A DNA stretch of 64,000 nt. Source: Epinephelus fuscoguttatus. Its lineage: Eukaryota; Chordata; Actinopteri; Perciformes; Serranidae. Positions within the stretch are counted from its first letter, which is position 1. Each line of letters opens with the position of its first letter. Below are positions 1 through 30,500 of this stretch, in pieces. Under the pieces are notes generated by a model. That model did not search any database. It was given only the letters and a program-made list of their open reading frames with translations, and was not told where the DNA came from. The stretch is taken from NCBI RefSeq assembly GCF_011397635.1, contig NC_064755.1:40945059-41009058 (forward strand), in the 5' to 3' direction. The position numbers and the translations under genes are program-made.

Positions 1-520
1 ACGGGCCGACTTACGAGAGAATCGCCGCCTGACCAGCCGCGACTTCCCTCCCACGTCACATGCTGAGTCAACACGTTTTGTTACTTGCTCACGCCCCCCA
101 TTGCCCCGAAAAAGGCGCATTCTGTATAAACAAAAGTAGGAAGGTGACATTTTGCTGCACTCCCCGATTTTGTTTTTATACTGCCAATGCTGAAAAAACA
201 CTGATTGGGCTTTCCTGCAAATTTGCACAATTCCTATCTAAAAAGAGTTTATGTGTCTTCAGCTTCTTACATGTCAATATTTTCTGGTGTCTCTTATATG
301 ACAGTAAACTGAATATTGTTGGGATGTAGACAAAACATCTGAAGATGTCATCCTGGGTTTTAGGAAAAACTTACTGACATTATTTTACAATTTTCTGACA
401 TTTTGAGACAAAACAACTCTTCCATTAATTAGTCAACAATAAAAATAATAATAATAGATAATTGATATTTTGATGCACATCGATTGGCCGTTACTCCTGA
501 TTTTGAGTCACTGAGAAAGA

Positions 521-547
521 TGTGTGTGTGTGTGTGTGTGTGTGTGT
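521..547. repeat. (TG)n microsatellite
   Basis: About 13 perfect TG dinucleotides. Confidence 0.95.
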
Positions 548-717
548 CCTGAGCTGTACATTTAATCTCCTTTAACTCCACTGACCTCTCTCAGCAGGTC
601 GGTCATCACAAACTCATGTTGCTGTGTGAAGCGTCAGATTTATGCCACCTTAACACTGAACACATCTCACTTCACACCTGCACAAAATAAATCTGTTATT
701 CTTACAACACTCGGCTG

Positions 718-754
718 CCTCCTCCTCCTCCTCCTCCTCCTCCTCCTCCTCCTC
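718..754. repeat. (CTC)n trinucleotide microsatellite
   Basis: About 12 perfect CTC/CCT triplets upstream of the ampd3 first exons; purine/pyrimidine-asymmetric DNA. Confidence 0.95.
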
Positions 755-1189
755 TCTTTAGTTTGTTTCTCAGTCCTGACCTACATCAGGTGCAGATGAT
801 TCAACACCTCTCTGAAACTGATCTCAGGTCTGAGAGACGTTTCGTTCCACTGAGGGTTTGAACTTCCTGTGAATGTGACCCTGGGGTTTCTTTTATTAGC
901 ACTCATGGCCATCGGCACACTGTCAACACCTCAACAGAGCAGCTGCTGAATGTTAAAAAATATTTGTCTTGATAATGAGGTTCTCAGATTTTAATCTTGT
1001 GGCAAAATACACGAACAAACGAAAGCCAGTGAAGTAGTTGATCCTGAGGTGGTGCAGGACTTCTGACCCTCTGCAGAAATAGTGCTGATTTCACATCTCT
1101 GCAATTCAAATTAATTGCCAGTTGTCCACCTGGAAGTGAGGATTAATCCATGGTCCATTAAAGCTCTGTTTCTCTCATCACAGATCAAA

Positions 1190-20590
<19,401 letters not shown>

Positions 20591-21266
20591 TTTGCCACAG
20601 CAGCACACACTGTGCCTGAATATGTCCTCAGGGATAAACAGGTTACATGGCACATACTGTTGTTTTTTTTAACGTATTCTTACAAAAAATTGTGATAGAT
20701 TTTTTAAAAAAAGGATTTCTGAGTATTTTATGTTGACCTTCTTGATTTTTAGACCTTATCTGATGCTGTTTCTATGAACTCTGGTGATCACTGTGTGCCT
20801 CATGTTAATGTCAAAGAGGTTTGTTTTCCTCTGACGGGTGGAAAGTGCACTTGCACATTTGGATATATAGAAGAGCATGAGCCACAAAACTATATTTACA
20901 ATGGACACATAGATGTTTTTTGTTTGTTTATTTTTTGTTTTGTTTTTTTTACTGAAAAGGGGTTCTTAGATTTGCAAAGTTGTCACTGCTTGGTGGACGT
21001 TTTCTGTCACGTGTATTTATGCATGTTACACAGGCCTTTATGAGAACTATAGGTCTGAGATGAAACGTAGAAAAAAAAGAAAATGACGGATTCAACTGCA
21101 TGATTTTGTCAGAAGTAAATTAGAGGCTAGGAAAATATTCAAAGACAGAAGGAAGTGTCGATGAGCACTCTAACAAGTGCTGTGAGAGACAAAACTGTTG
21201 TACTACCAACTGTGAAAAGACTAACTGATAATAATTATTTTTTATGTTTGTCATTTTTCATATGTA

Positions 21267-21272
21267 AATAAA
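21267..21272 (+). terminator. ampd3: ampd3 polyadenylation signal AATAAA
   Basis: Canonical AATAAA about 680 bases after the TGA at 20588-20590, within AT-rich 3'UTR-like sequence, followed by a T-rich stretch. It gives a 3'UTR of about 0.7 kb. No earlier perfect AATAAA is evident between the stop and this site. Confidence 0.65.
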
Positions 21273-21289
21273 GGCTGCAGAACAGTCGA

Positions 21290-22180
21290 TGATGATTTTG
21301 GAAAGTTGCTTTTTTTAACTTGAGTATTTTTCATTTAAAATTTGTTAAAAGTGAGCAGAACTTCTCAAAACCTAAAAACATGCCCTCATCATTGGAGACA
21401 GCTGCTTTAATGTTAGTGAGTTATCTGCTGTCAGACTTTATTTTTTGTTCATGAATGCATCACATAATAAACACACTTTATGGCCACCTTTCTAGAAGGA
21501 CAAAATGGAGGTTAAATATAGCCTACTGCATTTGGACCAGAGAGAGAAACAACTCATCAGCTGCTGGTGCTGAGATATTAATTCTTCTTTGCAATCTTAA
21601 TTCAACATGGTGCATCGCAGGAATCTTTCTTAACAGAGGCTTTAACTCATTCAGGCTCAGAAAACAGATAACCTACATGTGAATGGCTTTGTTTTAAAAA
21701 AAAAAATCAAATGATGAATTGAGCTGGTGTTTATATTACATGTCGTGTGTGTCCTTTTTCTTTTTTGCTATGGACCCTCTTGTGAGTCCAAAATCATTTT
21801 TAATAATAAAACAATAATTACACAGGTTGTAACAGGAGGTAAATAATATGTTGGTGTGTGTAAAGGGAAGGCTTTGCTATTAGCTCATAGTCGTTGTTTG
21901 GGAGTCACTAGTTAGGCTACATGTAACTAGATTACTAAAGAAATATGATCAATGTTGTAATGTAATGTGATGTAATGTTACTGAAAAAAAGAATACATAC
22001 TTATTTAGTTACTTCTCAAAACGTTGGGGATTACAAAGGAGTTACATCTGAGTATTCTTTTCAGTAAAAAGTATAACGTTCATTTTGTTGTTTTCCATCT
22101 TCTCACCATGGTGTAATATTACAGACATTTGTCAGCTTTGTTGCCCAAACATTTGTTAAAAAAAAAAAAAAAAAAAAAAA
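21290..22180. other. Intergenic AT-rich sequence with a dispersed repeat
   Basis: From about 21,900 the DNA repeats phrases such as gttactgaaaa, ttacaaaggagttac and taatgtaatgtgatgtaatg, typical of a diverged fish repeat. A 20-base poly(A) tract lies at about 22,160-22,180. No gene seen. Confidence 0.45.
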
Positions 22181-22559
22181 GTGTTGGGAAGGGTTACTGT
22201 TCAAGTGTAATAAGTTACATTACTTTGATGAAGTAATTAAAACAGTTACATTACTTTAACATTTTAAGAGGGTAAATAGTAATCTATAACTTCTATCATT
22301 ATAGCATCTATACATTTTATGACATTTAATTCTTCTAAAACAACAAACATATTATAAACAACATCAGTTCCTTCAGTCCATACAACCAGCTCTGATAGTT
22401 ACTGACTGTAACGTTAGCTTCAGTTTCATTATGGTCCAAAGTTACTGGAGTTTAAATGTCGGTTTAGTTAGCCAACATGCTGAGCTAATGTGACGCACAT
22501 GCTAATGTAAATGATAGGGAGTTAATGCTAACGTTATCATAGGGGACCTGTAAGATACT

Positions 22560-22920
22560 GTACAATGTATTCCTCATTGTGAACAAGCTACAGATCAATT
22601 AGCAAAGAAAACATCCGTCCCGCCGCCATGACGTCATCACTCCTAGTCCTCAGGTGTTTTACCTGACCGGCGGTCTGTTAGAAGTTAGCTTAGCTATAGC
22701 TCTGATCCAGCCGTTACAGCTCGGCCTCATACTGCGACACAGGATAAAATAAAACATACAAACTCACCGGAGATGATGTGAAGTCCTCTGTGGTACAGGT
22801 CACATCCATAGGTCGGTGTAAAGTCCTGAGCGGCCGGTGCTTTCTTTTTAGATTTAGGAGAATCAAAGATGGCGGATAGCTTCTCCCTCCCTCCGCCGCC
22901 ATGTTCCCCCGCGGTCAGCT
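22560..22920 (-). promoter_or_regulatory. Small GC-richer island with an ATG exon-like start on the minus strand
   Basis: A CpG-bearing patch in AT-rich DNA contains ATGACGTCATCACTCC (a CRE-type palindrome TGACGTCA, with one copy) and, on the minus strand from 22902, ATG GCG GCG in a good context. The minus frame reads MAAEGGRSYPPSLILLNLKR and stays open past a GTGAGT donor at about 22,769. The other minus-strand frame reads SPKSKKKAPAAQDFTPTYG up to the same donor. It could be a promoter plus first exon of an unrecognised transcript or the inside of a repeat. I do not recognise the protein and see no partner exon. Confidence 0.3.
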
Positions 22921-25900
22921 GCTACTGTTGGCCATAAATGTTTTGACAACAGCCTAACATTTAAATGTTTAATGTTTCTCTTTTAAAAACACCTAACTGA
23001 GTTTAAAACTAAAATCTTCAGCGGGCTCTCTGACTCAGTTACACCCGGTGCTGGTGGCAGGAGGTCGGTCAGCTCACCTCCAGGCCCTCCTGTTAGTGAC
23101 GGTTCACTGAGGGACCATCAATAAGATCAGACACCGAAGTTTGGAGGCGTCTGATTCTAATGTAAATATTTATTCCAACTCATTTTAGCATTTTATTCAG
23201 ATGAACATTTAGTTGTTTTTTAATTGTTTGGGTTTTTTCTTGCAGGATATCTTTATGCTGAATTTCCCACATTCAGAGTCAGAGATCAGCACCAGCAAAA
23301 TACTGGTAAAATATGCAAGTAGCAGCTGGATTAGCTTCACTAACCGCCCAAAAAATAAATAAATTTTTTTAAAAAAAGTGTAGTCTACTGAGTGGATGGT
23401 AGGTTTTGGAATCCAGCAACTAGTGACTGGTGAAAAAAAAGTCAATTTCCAACCCTGTACACAACGGTAGAAATTATACTATTATAATTATTTATAAAAA
23501 AATAAATAAGTAAATAAAATGCAATAAATATTTTTCATAGAAAATAAAGGTATTTTTACAACAGCCTCAATATAATGTGATGCCGTGATTCCAAATTTTT
23601 AAAAAAAAATCACTTTACTGGATTTTAGTGCTTCTTCTCTTTAATAAAAATATTATTTTGTATGTATTGTTTTTCCATTGTTTAAGCACTTAAGTTCCCT
23701 CGTCTCAAAGTCAGTTGGTTTTTGAATGTGCTTTTGGTTCGATGCCTGAAATAAGGTCTGTGCTTCACACAAGCTGAGGAAACTTTCAAGTTTTGTTCTA
23801 TGACATAAAATATATCAGTAAATACACAACTCGTACATTTTGAAGCGTCTTTGTGTCTCATTGGTGAATGCTAACAAGTGGCTTATTGAAAGGACAGAAT
23901 ATTGTTGTGGTGATGTTTAGTCATGTGACCGTGGTGTCTTTGTTCACAGCCTAACTTTTGCTTTTTACTTCTGGTGAATGCATTTAGGCTTCAAAAAGGA
24001 TGTCAACATGTAGCCTAAAGATTGTTCTTGCTGAACAAAATGTATCATAAACGTTGGTTTGCCGCAGAGTTTATTTTCTGTAATAATCCAAAATCCAATC
24101 GAATAATCCCAAAAGCTTTTGACGAGGGAGCCAAGGTCCAAAAAAAAAACTATAAATACCTACCAAACAGTATAACTGCACTGGACAAACAGGACATACC
24201 TCTTTCTTTATTTTGGATTTTAGTACCTTTTCTAATATTATTAATTATAGCATTTTTTTTCTTCAGTAGCTTACCTTTAATGTCCCCATGTGACTACAAA
24301 TCAATACCAATTTATTACAATAAATTATTAGAATTACTACACTGGACACATGGGCACATCCTGATTTTTGATTGTTCCCTGACATAGTGTAAAATGCAGT
24401 AACACAGTAGCTCACATGATCCTTTGTGTGTTTTTAATGGAGATGGATTAAAAGCTTTTAATGATCAGTAACACAACTTGTTTCTAAATTAATTAAAGCG
24501 ACTAAGAACGTTCCCTAATTAACTGAAGAGATTAAAGATCCATTCATCTTTTAATCCGACATAACACAAAATGATAAAGTGCAAAAAGTGAGTATCTCTT
24601 TATTAAGGAGAATACAGTACGAATCCATTCAGCTTTAATACACCTCCTTCCATTCAGCAAATTTACACAGCGACTTTGTGAATCAGAAGCTTTACAGTAA
24701 TCTACTGAACATATTCTCATTCTTTAATATTACAACTTTGTTTTATACATTTTTAACTGGACCAGGCAGTAATGAAGAAGAAAGAAAGGTCTCTTAATGC
24801 TGCTCATTTCTTTGCAGTGCTGCTGTTTAAGTTTTACAGTTTATGATAATAATTTTCACCACAGAGATGAAATCATCTGTAGGTTAAATGCTCGAACACC
24901 AAAAAAGCTACGGCAAGGTTTCAAAGTGCGATTTGTCAGCGTCACAACCAGAAATGACTTTTGATCAAATTAAAATTCACGTTTATGGTCTGTTAAATAA
25001 ACAGAAATCAAATGTCTATGACTGCTCTGTAAAATGAATAATCATATATCATGTAAATCATTGTGTTTCATATCGTCTCATTATTTGGAGGAAAATGTAA
25101 AATTATCTAAATGTGATCTGATGCAAAACTGATGAACTCGCTGAATGTCACAACAAAACACTAAGTTATCGTTCCATATCTTTACATCTTTAATTAATGT
25201 ATTAGATTTCAGTAAATAGAGATTTATCACTCTAATGAAAATTAAGGTGAATATTTTCACATTTTTTAAATACTTCAGTGTGAATCCAGACCTCATCAAT
25301 CACAACCATCGTTTCTCTTAAAGTGCTGCCTGTGATTTATGTGACCTGGAAACTCAGCAAGAAATACTTATTTAAAATAAAACTATGTGTGGTTTGAAAT
25401 TCTATGTTGCTTTAATTATACAAAAGTAGATTTGTAACTGAAAAGCTGCCTAATTCAATCAGCTGTGTTTAACTGTCGGCATGACGACAGAGCAGAGCAA
25501 AGACGCGACTGGTCGTTCTGGGAGTGTAAACTACACTAACTACACTAATACAGCAATCAGATTAAAATAACCATAACAAAATTATGGTAAATTAAAAAAT
25601 ATATATGTACAAAGTAAAACAAGATGAGAAAAACAGAGATGACTAATAGTGGTTATTTCCAACAACAGAGACACAACAGCAAGCCGAGTCATTTAAAATC
25701 ATATAAAACTATTTGGTTCTGTTCACTTCACTCACAGACCATCACCAGTCACTGTGTCGCGTCTGACCTGGATCAGAATGTCAGCTCATCACAGGGTCAC
25801 ATGACACGGCTCAGACGGCGTGTCGTGTGGGATATAAACATGCAGGCTTACATTGCACAGACGACAGAACAGCATTACAGGTGGGAACAAGGTCAGTTTT

Positions 25901-25930
25901 ACGCAACGCTGTGTCTTAGATTTGCACTTT
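22921..25930. other. Intergenic AT-rich sequence, no gene recognised
   Basis: A 121-codon open frame at 24022-24387 has AT-driven composition, with no domain, splice context or upstream signal, and is read as chance. The stretch before 23,445 looks like the right end of a diverged repeat. Confidence 0.5.
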
Positions 25931-26338
25931 AAGTTCAACGTATTGGGAAAACGCGTTTGTTTCCAGGCGTAGACGAGAAGATCGACTCCACTCTCACTTC
26001 TGTCTGGTAAATATGAGTCCAGCAGTCAGTCAGTCAGTCAGTTAGCTTAGCTTAGCTTAGCACAAAGACTGGAAACAGGAGGAAATTGTTAGCCCAGCTC
26101 TGTCAAAGCAAGACAAGATCACTAATTTACACTTAACATCTGCCTCTATAACCACTCCAAAGACAAAGTACACAAACAAACATATAATGTGTGAATTTTG
26201 TCATGACTGGATGAAGCCAAGTCAGCTCCCCCCATCTCCAGCCTTTATGCTAAGCTAAGCTAACCGCAGCTTCATATTTACTGTACAAACAAGAAAGTGA
26301 ATCAGGGTAGTTTCACCAAAACGTCGAACTGTTCATTT
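25931..26338. mobile_element. Teleost MITE-like repeat with 'agcttagcttagc' inverted ends
   Basis: The left part carries tcagttagcttagcttagc and the right part carries the inverse, gctaagctaagctaaccg. The outer ends (taagttcaacgtattgggaa on the left, the inverse of acagttcgacgttttggtga on the right) are also related. An internal (CAGT)n run lies near 26,025. The sequence matches a dispersed element I recall from many percomorph introns; no coding capacity. Confidence 0.6.
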
Positions 26339-26339
26339 A

Positions 26340-27200
26340 AATTCTTTAAAACTTTGAATATATGAGTCAAACTTATTAAACCCTCTCTGAATACGAGGGC
26401 TGACCTTGGTTCAGCTCCTCTGTCTCAGCTTCTGTCCCATTTATATCAACATGACAGGATCAGGATCAGAGTCCTGCGTCAGGTCGGGGACCTGCCAGGA
26501 AGTGACCCGCAAAGACAGGTGATGTGCAGGTGGTATTTCGGCGTTGTTTTATTTCCAGGTTCAGTTGCGGATAAAAAAAACCCCATAGCTGTTGGATTAC
26601 AGGTGTTGGATGATAAATACATTAAAATTAAATAATGTCATGTAATGTTTAATGTTTTATTCATCTGACTGCTGACTCTGTGTGTCGGCTCGTCTGCTGC
26701 ACCACCTGGAAAATGAGGCTCAGTTCAATCAGGTGTGTTACTAACTGTGCAGATGTGCTGCTCAATATTATCAGAATAAGCAAAAAATATTCTTTAAACT
26801 GTATTTATTTGATTACCTTCATATTAAAGAATATTATCTGAGTTTCACATGTACGAAGGATCCCAGAACGATGTCTTAATTGTGCTGCCTGACCAAACAG
26901 TGCATGGTTATTATAAGATTTGTGTTTTTTGGGTCGGGCTGCAGCTCTTGTGTTGACGGGTCAGGTTGTGTTAAGGACCTTATGGGTCATATCAACAGGT
27001 GGCAGATACAGTATTGCACGTCGTGGTGCCAGTTCAGGAGCAGGTCTTAAAAATCAGACCTGTGCAGAAGTCTGATCTGGATCCCTGTCATAAAGTGCCT
27101 GATTAATCCCAGCACACACAGGTGTCTGACTTCAAGTTAAATTAACCCCTAATATTACTGCAAAACCTTTCAGTGTACTTTCTGTTACTCTGTGTGTTAA
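26340..27200. other. Intergenic sequence before the rnf141 3' end, nothing recognised
   Basis: No supported exon. Transcripts of ampd3 and rnf141 converge here, with about 5.9 kb between the two poly(A) signals. Confidence 0.5.
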
Positions 27201-27208
27201 ATTAATAT

Positions 27209-27226
27209 TTTATTATTTATTTTATT
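27209..27226 (-). terminator. rnf141: rnf141 polyadenylation signals (overlapping AATAAA on the minus strand)
   Basis: The plus strand shows three overlapping TTTATT hexamers about 310-325 bases beyond the rnf141 stop, each reading AATAAA on the minus strand. They imply a 3'UTR of about 0.3 kb. Confidence 0.5.
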
Positions 27227-27533
27227 ATATTACAGATGCTGAATTTTCTCTTCAGACACACAGATCCCATGAAGTTTCACATCTACAGTTACTGGGGTTA
27301 CACAGAGCATCCTGGGAGTTTTTTTGGGACTTAAAAGAGACAAGGTTTCATTTTCTGAACCTGTGTGTGAGAACACAACGAGCAGGAAACTCTGCTGGTT
27401 TCTTCTGCATCGTTAGCTTTTTAGGAAAAATCTCCTCCTCAGTGAAAGTGACATTTTGTGTTGCAGTGTGTAGAGTCTACTTGGTGCGGGTCGATTTCTC
27501 TCCTCGTCTAACTGGCTCAGCGTGCCGTCTGTG

Positions 27534-30500
27534 TTAAGGCCTGTGTGGGTGGCCCGCCTCATCAGCCAAGTTGAGGATGTAGCCAGCTATGTCGTCCTCT
27601 GTGGGGAAATCAGACATTACCCACGACTCGTTGGCAGCGGTCACTTGCAGGCGACATATCGGACAGTTCCGGCTCTGCCCGCTCCTGCAGGAACACCAGA
27701 GAGTGTAATCATTACTGTCAGTGTGTGTGTTCATAACATGGGTGGCTGAAACGTCTCTGTGAAAACTTTGAATGATTTACAAAGCACAAGAAGAATTATT
27801 TTAACTGGTTCGATCTTTAATCCATCACCTCACCATTTATCAATGCACTTCTGACAGAAGCTGTGAGCACAGGGCAGAATGAGGTCAGCCTTCCCGTCCA
27901 TGCAGATGCAGCACTCCTCTTCATCGGTCAGCTGCTTCACTCTGCACAGACACACCAAGAGAAAGACATCAAACCGTCCTCTAAGGAGGAAGGTGTCGCT
28001 GCCCCCGCAATGTCATTTTGGTGTGACAGGCCTGATGCTGGATGAGTCTCGATGGCTTTCAATCAAAGAAAAATCTCCCTCAGTGTTATAAAATGCATGA
28101 GAATGTAAAAAAGATGCCGTCAGCCTCCTCAGCTCCTCCTATAGATGGGAATCTATCCAGAGGGATAAACTGTCACTCTGCTGCAAGATAACTTATAAAA
28201 TCCATCATTTCAGCAGCATGTGGGACATTTAACAACCTTTTCCTGTTGTCCAGCAGCACCGACACCCGCCATGCTGTGAGTCAGAAAAACTTTACATTTT
28301 ACACAAACCAACATTCAGTGACTTTTTGGCCTCCAGGAAGCTGAAGCTGAAAACACAATGCTGACTAATTATCCCCTGACACCTGCAGCACAGAGTGGAC
28401 TGTCAGTACAGAGAGCAGTTAGCATTAGCACAATCAAAGTTCTGACAGTAAACATGGTGTAATGTGCAGTTTATGGATGTAAACCAACCCTGGAGCTTCC
28501 TCACACTGTCTGCCCAAAACCCCATCACAGCAGATACTGTGTGTTTCACAGACACTGACACTGTGTCATCTACTGCCAGTTAGCCTACAAGCTAATAAAC
28601 AATATTAATGAAAGACGCTAACAACACTTAGCATTCTGATAGGGCTGCTAGTTGTTGATTCTGATGCACAACAAACTCCTCATCTGAGTCTGGGAATGTT
28701 TCTCCAATCACATATTCTGTACTAAACACTTCATATCTTTAGTGCTCTAAGTGTGTTCACACTGCACAGTGTGGGAAAATGCAGTGAGCTACTGACGCAC
28801 TCAAAACGGTCCAAAAGTTGAGTGTGGAATGACGGACACTTCTCACCCTCAACGATTGCCATCTAACACACCAAATCTCTTAACTTTTGACATGGCAGCT
28901 GGAGACAACAAGAAGCCTGATAGTTCTACATGTTTTTGCACTGAGTACCAAAACTGTTGTCGAACAGAAGCCGTCAGTGATGCTTGTTGGCTCTGTGATG
29001 ATTTGGAACCACCAACAATGATGCAAGTGCTAACGTTAGCATTTGCTGGCTAGCTAACTTGGCACATTTCAATCAGCACTGACGTTGTGGCGTAAGTTTG
29101 GTTTACGTGCGGGCGGAGATAAGGCTCACATGTTGGTGATAATGCTCCACTGTGTGTTTGTGATTCACTGTTTTAAAGGAAAAAAGCTGTTGTCACTTCT
29201 GATAGGTGCAAAACAGCAGTGTGCGATTTGAGAAAACACCCCTCGCTAAAATTAGCGCACTAATCAGTAAGTACATAGTGTACTACACTGAAGTGTACTA
29301 ACAGAGGGATGTGATATGAGACACACTGTGTGTGTGTGACTGAGGCTGAATCTCCCCAGTGTTTCCTCTAACACTAACATTAGCCACATTGATGTGCACT
29401 GCTCTTACAACAGTCACCCCAGGGCGAGCAGGAAGGAGTCCATCTGCTTCCTGCCTCCTTTCAGAGTTTAACTATTATGTTTAAAAACCATGTTATCCAA
29501 TAAAAATACTGATCAGTCTCGCTCTGTCTGAGGTCATCATGTGACGGTTAAACAGGATGCTCCTACAGAGACCTACATTAACAGTGTGAACACAAACAGC
29601 AGGAGAGCTGTAAAGAACATTTAGTACCAAATCAATCTAACACATAAAGCACTCAGCCTTCTGGATGTAAATTAAAGTGTTAATTTCTGTTGAAGACTCT
29701 TGTTTAATGTGAAACAGATTCATACAGAGACCTGTTTATGTGCACCCACCTGCCCATCCACATGCTGGCCTGGCAGGAGTCTGTGGAGGGGAGCTGAGCA
29801 GAAGGGCCCTCGGTGGCGCCCTCTGCAGACAGCACCTCCGCAGCCTGGCTGGTGATGTCACGGTACAGCTGGATGAACTGGTACAGGTTCATGATGCGTG
29901 ATGCCTCCACCATACCGTTCTCCTTATTGATCTGAGAGCAGGGAGACAGAATCACATGAGTCACACATGACACAGTGGTGTGTATTAACACATGCAGTCA
30001 CAGTCCGTCACCGCTGTGATGTCGCTGGGTTTAACCAGTGACACTGGTGGTGAGTTTATTCAAGCTGCTGAATCTTAAATTTTCAGATTTCAGTGTGTAA
30101 AAATTGTGTCGATGAGAGCGTCTGAAACACGTGATCATCCTGAGACAGTAAAACATGATTCAGATCATCAGTTAATTAGCTGAGATTTGGTTGTTTGTGT
30201 GATACAGTTTACAGGTTATACTTAAATGCAGCTGGCCTGTCAGTGCTGCACAAACTCACAGTGTGTTCTCACAAAAATCAAATTGCACAATGACTCAACC
30301 ACGATGAGTACCTGCAGAATACTGAGGGAAATATGTAATATTTCTTCTTGCAATAACTTCATACTCCCTCCTCTTCTCCAGGAGGAGAAATCCTGACCCA
30401 GAAGCTCCATGTACGGAGAGAAAGCATTAGATCTTTGGAAACATGAGACCCCGAAGGCTCTGGTTTTATTGTTCAGCAGCCACGTGCACTCACATTTTCA

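Larger units (their letters stand above)
1..1183. other. Sequence upstream of ampd3, no gene recognised
   Basis: The first 60 bases are GC-rich and could be the edge of a CpG-type promoter or exon cut by the window, but nothing decides this. The rest is non-coding in appearance and holds a (TG)n run at 521-547 and a (CTC)n run at about 718-754. The ampd3 exon at 1184 starts with a splice acceptor, so at least one untranslated ampd3 exon should lie in this stretch or before the window. I could not place it. Confidence 0.4.

Noticed and set aside
24022..24387. 121-codon ORF in intergenic DNA
   Set aside because: AT-driven composition, low-complexity Phe/Leu/Ile run, no domain, no splice or promoter context.
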